Origin: Laguncularia racemosa
Taxonomy: Eukaryota; Streptophyta; Magnoliopsida; Myrtales; Combretaceae
Length of the DNA: 64,000 nt
Reading direction: 5' to 3'
NCBI GenBank assembly: GCA_037954665.1
Contig: JBBMOL010000065.1
Span: 310,001 to 374,000, forward strand
This document shows, piece by piece, positions 45,067 to 55,790 of the stretch. Numbering within the stretch: the first letter of the stretch is position 1; the number at the start of each line of letters is the position of its first letter. The notes under the pieces were generated by a model. The model was not told the DNA's origin. It did no database searches and saw only the letters and a program-made list of their open reading frames with translations. Position numbers and translations under genes: made by a program.

Positions 45067-46017
45067 GATTGTAATTTGATGAAGTACAGTCAAATAATTC
45101 TTGATACTTCAAGTAAAGTTAAATAAATGAAGCATAAACAATCACTTCCAAGTAGTTAGGTTATTAAATTCAACTAACAAGTATTTAAGTAATGACTTTC
45201 AATTACTTTTCACACTTTAATGTTAGTTTTTGAATTCAAACTTCACTACTCCAATCTTCCTTTCTTGCTACGGTTTCACACTACAATAAATCACAATGTG
45301 CAGCACCTTACACCACACACAATTGCACAATTCTCATCGCCACTAACTCCTCTCATTCACGGTGCAAACTCTCACCACCACTACATACACCATCTTTTAA
45401 TCCCCTTCACTCAACACAAAAAAAAAAAAAACACAACGCCACATACACACACCTTTTCACTCATGGTACACCATACATACACACACTTTCACACATTTCA
45501 CTCCTCTACTTTCAACACAATTTCAAACCACAACTTTACAAAAGGCAGCTTGATTCAAATTCAAATTGTTTCACTTATTACAACCTTTGCACAATTTGTA
45601 GGAAGCAACTTTCAAATTCAAATGACCACACAATAAATTCTACCACTTAATGTGTATTTTGAAAATCAAATAGCTTCCATATACTCTACACAATACAATT
45701 ATGAAAATGCACAAGTATACTCCCTATTTTTGAAAACACACAAGCAAGGAATACACTTCTACTTTCTTCACAAATGAGGTAATTTCTAAGTTCTGAATTT
45801 TTGAATCAAGAATACTCTTCTACTCCTTTCCCTTCAAAAAAATCCTCAACAACAAGACCTTAAATTCCACTTCAATAAGCAGCAAATTTCAACTCCTCAA
45901 CAAGATAATTAAGTAACTCAATTCACAACACTCACAATTTTGGATCACAAATGAAGAACCCTAATTGATAATGAGGATCACGAAATCAATCAACACTAAT
46001 CTCTTCTCTTAACTTGT
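45067..46017 (-). other. Leader of element I
   Basis: About 950 bp, CA-rich. The recurrent leader module is at about 45560-45670. A poly-A run lies at 45419-45431. The plus-strand open frame 45220-45636 is low-complexity (His/Thr/Pro-rich) and not a credible gene. Confidence 0.7.
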
Positions 46018-46029
46018 GCTTTGATACCA
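46018..46029 (-). other. Primer-binding site of element I
   Basis: Minus-strand TGGTATCAAAGC, one base from the initiator tRNA-Met form. Confidence 0.82.
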
Positions 46030-46035
46030 AAAAGA

Positions 46036-47034
46036 TGATATGCCTTAATTTGACAAAAAGCATATACACAAAAACAATTGAAATAAATCCAAACAATAAC
46101 CACTTAAAGTGGTGTGAACCCTAAGTCCATTTGAATACAATTTGTAAATCAAATAATCTTAACACCAAATGATGATGTACTCAATTGGATTAAGAACTCA
46201 ATACAAGAACAAATGGAAATCCAATGATCAAGAATATTAAAATGGTGTGATCGCCTTATGCAAAAGCTTCCACGTAAAAATAGCAAAATCCCATTAGAAT
46301 TGAATACTTCGCAATGACAATAAAATTTAGGATCTAATTTCACTAAATTGCAAGCAATTCAATGATAAAATTGACCCTAAATATGACATGAAATCAAGAA
46401 CAAATAGGACATAATCCAAATCAAAACTAGATATGACAAACTAGCATAAAATGGAATCAACTAAAGGAATTGATTTGACTCACAAATCCTTAAGTTGCTA
46501 CTTGCCACAATCCTTGAAGAATTGATAAGAGTCTTATGAAAATTTGAGTGTGAACCCTAATTATCATGAAAAATAGGTAGCAATTTTGTTTACTCTCAAC
46601 TATGTTCACAAACCCTACTTTAGCAAGTATTTATACTTGCTCCACTTAGGGTTAAAATGACTAAACAATTACATCTATGCTACTAAAGGGTAGTCGGTCT
46701 TAAGTCTACAATTACAACAAAATAAAATGTCTCAAAAGATTACAAAATAAATGGTTCAAAATAAATTACAAGTACAAAAGATAATAGTCTTCAAAGAGTC
46801 GGTTCATCGAGTCAATGTTGATCATGGCGAGCCATTGGATGTGAATCTAACGACGTCCCTAATTTGACCAATAGTGTAGTTCATGTGGCATCTTGTGAAG
46901 AATCATCATTGTACTTGATAGATTACCATTTAAACTTTATTAGACAAAGAAAAATATGTATGCATGCGAGTGATTTGGATCATCATCCAAATCAAGTTCC
47001 CTGACCATCAAGATCACAGAGTAGATTCCCATAA
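46036..47034 (-). repeat. LTR of element I (5' LTR)
   Basis: 999 bp. A second LTR-start motif lies about 135 bp in (near 46172), after a decayed PBS-like motif, as in the left LTR. TATA palindrome GCAAGTATTTATACTTGC at 46623-46640. Ends CCCATAA where relatives have CCCATCA. Confidence 0.88.
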
Positions 47035-48836
47035 GATATGCAGTCACTAGATACGCCTATATACATGGGTGTGTCAAAATGCACAAGTTCACAGAAAGGT
47101 ACACAACTAATTCCATGATCGTGTACCTAATCATGCTGAAGCACTCGACTAAATATATGACCATATACTTAGGTGTGCTAGAAAACAAAAACACAAAAAA
47201 AGGTATATGGTCACTAGTACGACCGTGTTTTGACCCGTGCCCCTTTACACGACCTTTTACACAATTGTATTGATTTGGGACACTCCCTACTTCATTCTAT
47301 TTCATTTACTTGCAAACCTAAGTGTATGTAATTGTGAATGTGTATAGGTTTGAGGAATTGCGAGACTGTAGAAGTATGAGGAAATCAACTATTGGATATC
47401 ATGTACGTGTATACTATGTTTGCTACTTGTGCTTGTTAGGTTAGAGATGTATGTGGACTAAATGATATTAAACAATGAATATGATTAGTTATGTGTGTGA
47501 TTGTGCTTGGTTAGGCCTGAGAAATCGATTAAGGGTCAATGTTCTTGGGGTGGCATGTTGATGATTGGTATGTGACATTATCCCCAATAGAGTCATGTAT
47601 TGAAATGATCCGGGTAGATTTAGGATTATCTGGTATAGAAGGACTTATGTCGTGAACGTAGAAGGATTGTTACGCGGCATGTGAAAGGACTCATGGACTC
47701 ATGGATAGTGAGGAGTACCTACTATCATATATGTATTATCTATACATGGATTAGACTCATGGACAAAGTGGAGTACTCTTTGTTGTATATATGTGCGTGT
47801 GTGTGTGTATGATTGTGTGTTTGTGGAAAGATTGTATGATGTTTATAATCATGAGATTATGTGCTGAATTAATTGATGTGAAAATATGAGAAACTACGTA
47901 TGAATATCATTTTGCATTATGTATGTGTTGATGTTTTTGTCATGGCATGCATATGTGTGTATAGTTATACATTGTACTAGGTGTTAGCTCACCCCTCGTG
48001 GGATCATTTCTAGTTGCGAGTACCATATGAGAAGTGTTAGGATATGATGAGATCTTAATAAAAACAAATAAGAATACCGAGGAAAATGTGAAATACTTAT
48101 ACTATGATGAGTAGTATTCAGATAAGGAGAAATGATAGATATTAGATGATCTTATTACTTTGATTTGAGACTGTTGTTGTATTTAAGTTGTAAAATGCTT
48201 TTGTTGTAATAATTTGAGGAAACTAGTCATGGTTTATTTCTAAGGATAGATATTCTTTCTAGTCTCTTATATGTGGTGAATGATTTTTATGAATCATTAT
48301 GAATACATGAATGTTAATGTTGGAGAATTGTAATGCCTAAACCTTTGCGTGTTTTCACTTAATGAAGACACATAGCGAGTTGTATGCGTCTCGAATTCTA
48401 GGGCATTACAAAAGGACAAAGAGCTTTTTGCAACAAAGATGTAATTTGAAGAGCTTGAATCATTGATAGTAGACAAATAGAAAGAGGTCTTCTTTGCATT
48501 TATGTAACTATCAAAAATTGATCACATTTCTAGAGTCTTCCTTATTTGGCCAAATAGTTTCATTATTTTTTTTTCCTTTTATGGATTTTCACATTGAATG
48601 TAGTAATACAGGCTTTAGAGTCTTCCTTGGGCTTTATGTTGCTATTGAGAACAAAAAAGGTTTATTGGGTTAATATGCTCTTGAGCTTTATATGAATTAT
48701 GCTGTTTTTTTTTTCTTTTCTTTTTTATTATATATTATGTCATTGGTTCCATGTTGTTTTACATGGGATGGTAACAGCACAACTTTAATTTTCAAGTGAA
48801 TGTACTTTAATTATTTGATCAAGAAATAACAGAAAT
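47035..48836 (+). other. Old DNA right of element I, probably Tekay-like LTR
   Basis: No coding sequence. A (GT)n tract near 47787-47820. Around 47985-48040 the sequence GTTAGCTCACCCCTCGTGGG, followed by a GTTGCGAGTACC motif, resembles the downstream part of Tekay/Del LTRs, and GGCATTACA at 48402-48410 would suit an LTR end. I therefore think up to 48410 may be the rest of the Tekay-like element's 3' LTR, split by element I. 48411-48836 is A/T-rich DNA I cannot assign. Confidence 0.4.
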
Positions 48837-48841
48837 GTAAA

Positions 48842-49746
48842 TGATGTGCTCAAAAGGGGGATTCAAGCACAACAAATCGAAGGGATGAAATGGCTATGAA
48901 CATCCACGGTGCAAGAAGGAAAATGGCATCAAATTGAACAAAGAATTCCGAAATTGTGATGAATAACAATATATCAAATGACGATTGCTAGAATTGAAAA
49001 CGAAATGGGATTCCAATTCAATTCAAAAGTGTTTCCAAATTTCGAAATTAGAACCCTAATTTCATAAGAACAAAAGTACATAAAAATAACTAAATCCTCA
49101 CCAGATATGACTCACTAGTTTGGAATTAGGATCAACTTGTAATTTGTTGATATAACACACAACAAATCCAAGCCTACTTGCCACAATTTCACTTAAGGAA
49201 ATTAATAAGAGCAATTGCTTGAAAGAGGCACTCTCTCTCACGGCAAAAGGGGTTTTTTTTTTCTCAAAATGTCAAAAGCCCCTAAAAAACCCTAATTTGC
49301 AAGTATTTATACTTGCACCCTTTAGGGTTAAAATGACTAGAAAATCACAACTATGCCACTATAGGGTGGCCGGTCCTAAAGGTAAAAATACAACCAAATA
49401 AAATGTCCCAAAAGCTTACAAAATAAATGGTTCAAAAATAAATTACAAATAAAGAAAATAATCTTCAGCAGGCTAGCTTCATAATGGAATCCGTCGGTTC
49501 AACTCATCGCCGGTTCAGGTCGGTCCATAGATAACCCACAAGCTGAGTCTTAGTGAGTTTGTCCATCGCCTTGTGAAACCAAATAAGCATACCTGTTGGA
49601 ATATATAATTCATGAATAAGATAAAAGAGGTTAGATAATAATTTATTCTGAGGTTGATCTGCTCAAAATGGGCCCTCATCGCCATGATTTGAACTCCTTC
49701 AATTTTTTTCATAATGATAGGTCTTGTCGGATTTTGATTCTCATCA
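48842..49746 (-). repeat. LTR of element E (3' LTR)
   Basis: 905 bp, TGATGTGCTC to TCTCATCA. TATA palindrome at 49299-49316. The element ORF reads 232 bp into it. The plus-strand open frame 49219-49401 recurs in the other LTR and is LTR sequence. Confidence 0.93.
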
Positions 49747-50456
49747 TCTCCTCGGACCTCAAAAAGATTTGACCTCAAATCTTGCAGTTCAAATGCAGCA
49801 GAGACTCTGTTTCCCAAAAGTAATCCATCTAAAGGAGTATCTCTACAGAATCCCAATATCTGAAATACTATAGTAGATGATTGTTTTCTTTCCTCCATCT
49901 CTAGGATGTATCTCTCCTGTAACAAAAACAAGGACTCATTATCTACTGATGCTTCCTCCGTCTCAACCCTTTCCATCGAGTTTATTTCCTCTTTTTCTGA
50001 CTCATCCATATTATGCTGATCCCCAGAGTCTTCTAATAGTTGGTCCAACTGATCATTATCCTCTGAAACCTCTGAAAGTTGGCACAGTGGTGTTTGACAT
50101 CTTTCATCTGTGGAACCCTTATCATCAAGTGAAGGCATCTGTAGCTCTGCACACTCTGAGCCTCTAGGTGGTCTAAATTCCATTTCTGGGAATGGTTTAA
50201 GCCCAAAATTATCAACTCTATCTTCTCTAAGAGCATGATAATCTCCCTTTGCTCTAGGTGGTTCCTGAAGGTATACCATTGGTGGTGGTGGCAATGTCAA
50301 CCTATCAATCTTTGTTGCTAATGTAGCAACAAGTTTTCTAAGGTTCCGAAGTTGTTCATCTAAGGTCCTCCCACCTGCAACATTAGAACCCTGACCTCCA
50401 CCAACTCGACTATATGCTACATCACTCCTTCCTCCATTCACACTATTAATAGACAT
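49515..50456 (-). CDS. Chimeric gag N-terminus / pol-tail protein of element E
   Basis: 313 codons from ATG 50456, intact. Residues 1-115 match the N-terminus of gag in element H: TLDEQLRNLRKLVATLATKI, TLPPPPMVYLQEPPRA, KGDYHALREDR, PFPEMEFRPPRGSECAELQM and PSLDDKGSTD. Where the gag domain should start it switches to an acidic stretch (EVSEDNDQLDQLLEDSGDQ, then ESEKEEINSMERVETEEASV), then LFLLQERYILEMEERKQ, ILGFCRDTPLDGLL and LQDLRSNLFEVRGDD. The last ~77 residues are encoded in the 3' LTR. The DLRSNLFEVRGDD block resembles the CRM-like pol end. No known function; it could be a structural or targeting protein or merely a relic. Element F has a near copy. Confidence 0.7.
   Translation of the reverse strand: MSINSVNGGRSDVAYSRVGGGQGSNVAGGRTLDEQLRNLRKLVATLATKIDRLTLPPPPMVYLQEPPRAKGDYHALREDRVDNFGLKPFPEMEFRPPRGSECAELQMPSLDDKGSTDERCQTPLCQLSEVSEDNDQLDQLLEDSGDQHNMDESEKEEINSMERVETEEASVDNESLFLLQERYILEMEERKQSSTIVFQILGFCRDTPLDGLLLGNRVSAAFELQDLRSNLFEVRGDDENQNPTRPIIMKKIEGVQIMAMRAHFEQINLRINYYLTSFILFMNYIFQQVCLFGFTRRWTNSLRLSLWVIYGPT
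49747..49762 (-). other. Purine-rich tract beside the element E 3' LTR
   Basis: Minus-strand GAGGTCCGAGGAGA directly before the LTR start TGATGAGAATC. The same tract is beside the element F LTR (55083-55098). It probably primes plus-strand synthesis, though two pyrimidines interrupt it. Confidence 0.6.
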
Positions 50457-51685
50457 TTTTGTGGATGCAATATATTTAATGTACCAATGTAATGTCTAGA
50501 AATTGTAGCACACTTGGTTCACAAAAACAATTCACGCTAAAACCAACTCACTAAATTCACGCAACAATAATATGTTGCAACCTTTCACTTCCACGGTAGG
50601 AACAAACAACAAATTACTAATATGCTTCTTTAAATGGCAACAACAACAAGAAACGGCAACAACAACTATACACTCCCACTTCCACCGCAACTTACATACA
50701 TACACGGCAACAAATTCACAAGTGACACCCTTAATGCAACTTTGCCACAAATGGTAAGAATCAATTTCAAATTCAAATGAAATATAATCAATACCACTCT
50801 TAACTACTTGAAGTAAATGGATGTGTTTCAATTCAAATTGTTTCCTTTTCTTCCACACAACTCAAATCTGGAAATTATACACTTTCACTTCCAATTTGCA
50901 CAACACAACACTATATATACTCCTACTCAATCACGGTGCACTTCTCCACTTGTACACAATTCATCAACTGAAATTAACATAAGAAGGCAGCATTTAAATT
51001 TGAAAATCAATCCACTTCACTAATTGCAACTCCTCCACATTTGGTAAGATGCAAATTTTCAAATTCAAACAAGCACAATTAACTCCTTCACTCTTAATGC
51101 TTGTTTTGAAATTAAATAACTTCCTTTCTTACACACTAATCAAATATGAAAATTGCACATATCCTTCCACAATTCCGAATTCCACAATGCAATACAAACA
51201 CAATTCTCTTCCTACACAATTGCACTTCCTAACTTGCACTAAATCTCCTCCTCCTTCACGGTGAAGTCAAGAACAAAAGTTACAACAAGATATCTACTTC
51301 TACAACAACAAGTTTCAACTTCCCAAGTAAGATAATCACGCCACTTAGTACCAATACAAACAATTCAATTAATCCTCAATTTCAACAAGGATCAATCACG
51401 TAAACATCAAGTAACACCAACAAAAAAAATACATTCACTTGTTCCGAATTTCCACTCCCCTACAATTCGGTTCACAATGGTAATACCAAAAACATTCAAT
51501 TCTCAAACTTCAATAAACAAAATCCTTCTCATAAACTCTCAATTAATTCACGGCAAGATGGCAACAAAGGACAATCCTAATTGCAACAATCCTCCCCTTA
51601 ACCTTAAGCAACTCACGGTAATAGGAAGATAACAATATAAGGATAAAAAATCTCAAATTCAACAATCCCTCCTCTTAAACCTTAA
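50457..51685 (-). other. Leader of element E with a twice-repeated module
   Basis: CA-rich, 1.2 kb. A ~150-bp module occurs twice, at about 50728-50890 and 51016-51180: each has ATTGCAACT-like, CCACA..TGGTAAGA, TTTCAAATTCAAA, CTCTTAA and TTTCCTTT..TTACACA blocks in the same order. No credible gene; the plus-strand frames here are low-complexity. Confidence 0.7.
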
Positions 51686-51697
51686 GCTCTGATACCA
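51686..51697 (-). other. Primer-binding site of element E
   Basis: Minus-strand TGGTATCAGAGC, the exact initiator tRNA-Met form, five bases from the LTR. Confidence 0.92.
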
Positions 51698-51702
51698 AAT
51701 TA

Positions 51703-52606
51703 TGATGTGCTCAAAAGGGGGATTCAAGCACAACAAATCGAAGGGATGAAATGGCTATAAACATCCACGGTGCAAGAAGGAAAATGGCATCAAATTGAAC
51801 AAAGAATTCCGAAATTGTGATGAATAACAATATATCAAATGACGATTGCTAGAATTGAAAACGAAATGGGATTCCAATTCAATTCAAAAGTGTTTCCAAA
51901 TTTCGAAATTAGAACCCTAATTTAATAAGAACAAAAGTACATAAAAATAACTAAATCCTCACCAGATATGACTCAATAGTTTGGAATTAGGATCAACTTG
52001 TAATTTGTTGATATAACACACAACAAATCCAAGCCTACTCGCCACAATTTCACTTAAGGAAATTGATAAGAGCAATTGCTTGAAAGAGGCACTCTCTCTC
52101 ACGGCAAAAGGGGTGTTTTTTTCTCAAAATGTCAAAAGCCCCTCAAAAACCCTAATTTGCAAGTATTTATACTTGCACCCTTTAGGGTTAAAATGACTAG
52201 AAAATCACAACTATGCCACTATAGGGTGGCCGGTCCTAAAGGTAAAAATACAACCAAATAAAATGTCCCAAAAGCTTACAAAATAAATGGTTCAAAAATA
52301 AATTACAAATAAAGAAAATAATCTTCAGCAGGCTAGCTTCATAATGGAATCTGTCGGTTCAACTCATCGCCGGTTCAGGTCGGTCCATAGGTAACCCACA
52401 AGCTGAGTCTTAGTGAGTTTGTCCATCGCCTTGTGAAACCAAATAAGCATACCTGTTGGAATATATAATTCATGAATAAGATAAAAGAGGTTAGATAATA
52501 ATTTAGTCCGAGGTTGATCTGCTCGAAATGGGCCCTCATCGCCAAGATTTGAACTCCTTCAATTTTTTTCATAATGATAGGTCTTGTCGGATTTTGATTC
52601 CCATTA
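51703..52606 (-). repeat. LTR of element E (5' LTR)
   Basis: 904 bp, nearly identical to 48842-49746. The end reads CCCATTA instead of CCCATCA. TATA palindrome at 52159-52176. The minus-strand open frame 52375-52644 is the LTR copy of the ORF tail running out into flanking DNA. Confidence 0.92.
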
Positions 52607-52611
52607 GTAAA

Positions 52612-52927
52612 GGGCATCTTTTTATGTTTTGTAAGGGTATCCATGTGGTTTTATGTCATGATCCTCATCAATAGATTCCATTACATTATTATTATTATAT
52701 ATATATATATATGCACTCTTCAAAATAATTTTTTTTTTTGTTTTATAATGGCGTTGTAATCATTTATGTGAAGATAAAAAATCTGCTAAAGAAGGAAAGG
52801 TTAGGAAGATTGTTGAGGATAATGAAAAAAAAAATGTAAACAATTCAAGGACACAATTATCACATTAGCTATAATATTTATAATTAATGTTGGCCTTTCA
52901 ATTTTATATGCTCAATATATATTATGG
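52612..52927. other. Short unassigned interval with (AT)n
   Basis: A/T-rich, with ATT/AT microsatellite at about 52687-52713 and T and A runs near 52730 and 52825. No gene seen. It is the pre-existing DNA between element E and the next solo LTR. Confidence 0.6.
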
Positions 52928-52932
52928 TAACC

Positions 52933-54147
52933 TGATAGGAATAAAAATCCGACAAGACCTATCATTACGACAAGAACTAAAGGATTTCGAATTTTGGCGA
53001 TGAGGGCCTATTTTGAGCAAATTGACCCCAGAATTATTTGTTATCTAACTTCTTTTCTCTTATTCATGTATTATATATTCCAACAGGCACACTTATCATA
53101 TTCTATAGGGTAATGGACAAACTCCCTCAGACTCAGCTTGTGGGTTATCTATAGACCGACATGAACCGGCGATGAGTTGGGCCGATGGATCCTATAGAAG
53201 ACCGGCATCTTGAAAACCACTTCTTTTATATATTTCTTCTTTTATGAACTATTTTGGTTGAATTTTGGTTTTGGGACACTTTTATTTCCTTGTAATTTTC
53301 ATTTAGGGTTAGCCACCTTAAAAATGGCAAACTTGTAATTTTGAGCACTTTTTAACCCTAGGAGTAGCAAGTATAAATACTTGCTTAAGAGAGGGTTTGA
53401 GCAGGCTTATTTTTGCAGATCAAACACTACCTTTCACGTGAGAATTAGGGTTCCTAACTGTCATCTAAAATCTTATCAATTTCAATCCCAAGAGTTGAAA
53501 TTGCGGCGAGTGCAACATCTTGAAATTGTGAGTTATATCAATTTAATTTTGCTGTGATTTCTTTTCTTCTCTAGTCTGTCATATCTAGGGTTGAATTGAG
53601 ATAGTTCTTGGTCAGAATTACTTCTTATTGTTGATGAATTCTTGAGTTTATTTGAATTACTTATCAATTGTATTCGGATCAACATTGAAGAATCCACTTG
53701 AAACGTGAATTTCACTAGTGGAAAGGAATTCTTCTAATTGAGGTTTTCTTTTGAATTTGTGGAATATTTTTGTGGATTACATGTGATTATGGTGTTATTA
53801 GAAGAGATTATTCTTGTGGTATCACAATTGCAACATTGAACATTTGAATTTCATTGCATCTTCACTAGAGTCATGCAATTTTTGCCCTTTTTTTGGATCC
53901 GATTTTGTTGTTGACTTGGGTTTGTTTTCTTAAGTCTTTGATTGTGCTTCTAAGTGGATTTAGGCACATCATCTTTTTGGTATCAGAGCTATATCATATT
54001 TGGATTTAGATTCAAACACATCATCATTGAAAATTTTGGTTACAAGTGTTAAGGATTTGTGCCATTTGAGGACTAGATTGATTGACATTCTTTGTGTGTC
54101 TTTCAATCTTGTTTTGCATGTGCTTAATCTTGGTTTTAGGCACATCA
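52933..54147 (+). mobile_element. Solo LTR of the G family, with internal PBS-like motif
   Basis: 1215 bp from TGATAGGAATAAAAATCC to TTTTAGGCACATCA, perfect duplications TAACC (52928-52932 and 54148-54152). Exactly the length of element G's left LTR. Inside it, CACATCA at 53965-53971 is followed by TTGGTATCAGAGCT (53977-53990), an intact initiator tRNA-Met PBS, and another CACATCA lies at 54017-54023. Because the TSD fixes the outer ends, these motifs lie within the LTR itself. TATA palindrome at 53367-53384. Confidence 0.92.
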
Positions 54148-54176
54148 TAACCTTGCACTTCCCTAGGGGATAACTT

Positions 54177-55082
54177 TGATGTGCTCAAAAGGGGGAATTC
54201 AAGCACATACAAAAGAAGGGGAGAAATGGCTATGAACATCCACGGTGCAAGAAGGAAAATGGCATCAAATCCAAATGAATTTCCGAAATTGTGATGAATA
54301 ACAATATATATCAAACGACGGTTGCTAGAATTGAAAACGAAATGGTATTCAAATTCAATTCAAAAGTGATTCCAAAATTTCAAAATTAGAACCCTAATTT
54401 CATAAGAACAAAAGTACATAAAAATAACTAAATCCTCACCAGGTATGACTCACTAGTTTGGAATTAGGATCAACTTGTAATTTGTTGATATAACACACAA
54501 CAAATCCAAGCCAACTCGCCACAATTTCACTAAGGAAATTGATAAGAGCAATTGCTTGAAAGAGGCACTCTCTCTCACGGCAAAGGGGGTGTATTTTCTC
54601 AAATGTAAAAAAAGCTACTCAAAAACCCTAATTTGCAAGTATTTATACTTGCACCCTTTAGGGTTAAAATGACTAGAAAATTACAACTATGCCACTATAG
54701 GGTGGCCGGTCCTAAAGGTAAAATACAACCAAATAAAATGTCCCATAAAGCTTACAAAATAAATGGTTCAAATATAAATTACAAGTAAAGAAAATAATCT
54801 TCAGCAGGCTAGCTTCATGATGGAATCTGTCGGTTCAACTCATCGCCGGTTCAGGTCGGTCCATAGATAACCCACAAGCTAAGTCTTAGCGAGTTTGTCC
54901 ATCGCCTTGTGAAACCAAATAAGCATACCTGTTGGAATATACAATTCATGAATAAGATAAAAGAGGTTAGATAATAATTTATTCCGAGGTTGATCTGCTC
55001 GAAATGGGCCCTCATCGCCAAGATTTGAACTCCTTCAATTTTTGTCCTAATGATAGGTCTTGTCGGATTTTGATTCCCATCA
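54177..55082 (-). repeat. LTR of element F (3' LTR)
   Basis: 906 bp, TGATGTGCTC to CCCATCA. TATA palindrome at 54635-54652. Confidence 0.93.
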
Positions 55083-55790
55083 TCTCCTCGGACCTCAAAA
55101 AGCTTTGACCTCAAATCTTGTAGTTCAAATGCAGCAGAGACTCTGTTTCCCAAAAGTAATCCATCTGAAGGAGTATCTCTACAGAATCCCAATATCTGAA
55201 ATATTATAGTAGATGATTGTTTTCTTTCCTCCATCTCTTGGATGTATCTCTCCTGTAACAAAAACAAGGACTCATTATCGACTGATGTTTCCTCTATCTC
55301 AACACTTTCCAATGAGTTTGTTTCCTCTTTTTCTGACTCATCCATGTTATGCTGATCCCCAGAGTCTTCTAATAATTGGTCCAACTGATCATTATCCTCT
55401 GAAACCTCTGAAGGTTGGCACAGTGGTGTTTGACATCTTTCATCTGTGGAACCCTTATCTTCAAGTGAAGGCATTTGTAGCTCTGCACACTCTGAGCCTC
55501 TAGGTGGTCTAAATTCCATTTCTGGGAATGGTTTAAGCCCAAAATTACCAACTCTATCTTCTCTAAGAGCATGATAATCTCCCTTTGCTCTAGGTGGCTC
55601 CTGAAGGTGTACCACGGGTAGTGGTGGCAATGTCATCCTATCAATCCTTGTTGCTAATGTACTAACAAGTTTTCTAAGGTCCCGAAGTTGTTCATCTAAG
55701 GTCCTCCCACCTGCAACAGTAAAACCCTGACCTCCACCAACTCGACTATATGCTACATCACTCTTCCTCCATTCACACTATTAATAGACA
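54851..55790 (-). pseudogene. Chimeric gag N-terminus / pol-tail ORF of element F
   Basis: Copy of the element E gene. The equivalent start codon is at about 55790 (AATAGACATTTT context), but a one-base loss near 55765 (ACTCTTCC against ACTCCTTCC in E) breaks the frame in the first codons. An in-frame ATG at 55636 still opens 261 codons covering LPPLPVVHLQEPPRAKGDY, the acidic stretch, ERYIQEMEERKQ, LQDLRSKLFEVRGDDG and the LTR-encoded tail to 54851. Amino-acid differences from E are few. Whether the shorter protein is made is unknown. Confidence 0.7.

Larger units (their letters stand above)
22886..47034 (-). mobile_element. Non-autonomous CRM-like element I with nested insertions
   Basis: Minus-strand element of which only about 4.8 kb is its own. 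LTRs are 22886-22966 plus 42281-43179 (split by element G) and 46036-47034. The 5-bp duplications are perfect: GATAT at 22881-22885 and 47035-47039. PBS of initiator tRNA-Met type at 46018-46029 next to the right LTR. It carries gag, a damaged zinc knuckle, a protease and a pol tail, but no RT, RNase H or integrase, so it depended on enzymes from elsewhere. It probably lies in the 3' LTR of the Tekay-like element. Confidence 0.88.
48842..52606 (-). mobile_element. Short non-autonomous CRM-like element E
   Basis: 3765 bp with everything in place: LTRs 48842-49746 and 51703-52606, perfect duplications GTAAA (48837-48841 and 52607-52611), PBS 51686-51697, purine-rich tract beside the left LTR. 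The LTRs differ at only a few positions by eye, so it is young. Internal DNA is one 313-codon ORF and a 1.2-kb leader. Gag core, protease, RT and integrase are all absent, so it must be moved in trans. Confidence 0.94.

Noticed and set aside
45220..45636. 138-codon His/Thr-rich open frame
   Set aside because: Low-complexity CA-rich leader of element I on the wrong strand; similar DNA in G, H, E and F is not open.
22341..48410. Firm call of a Tekay-like 3' LTR split by element I
   Set aside because: I could not find a start with a matching partner. Only weak resemblance near 47985-48040 and a plausible end at 48410, so it is given only as a possibility.
48361..48836. Host gene exon in the interval before element E
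   Set aside because: No open frame longer than background and no recognisable domain or splice pattern.
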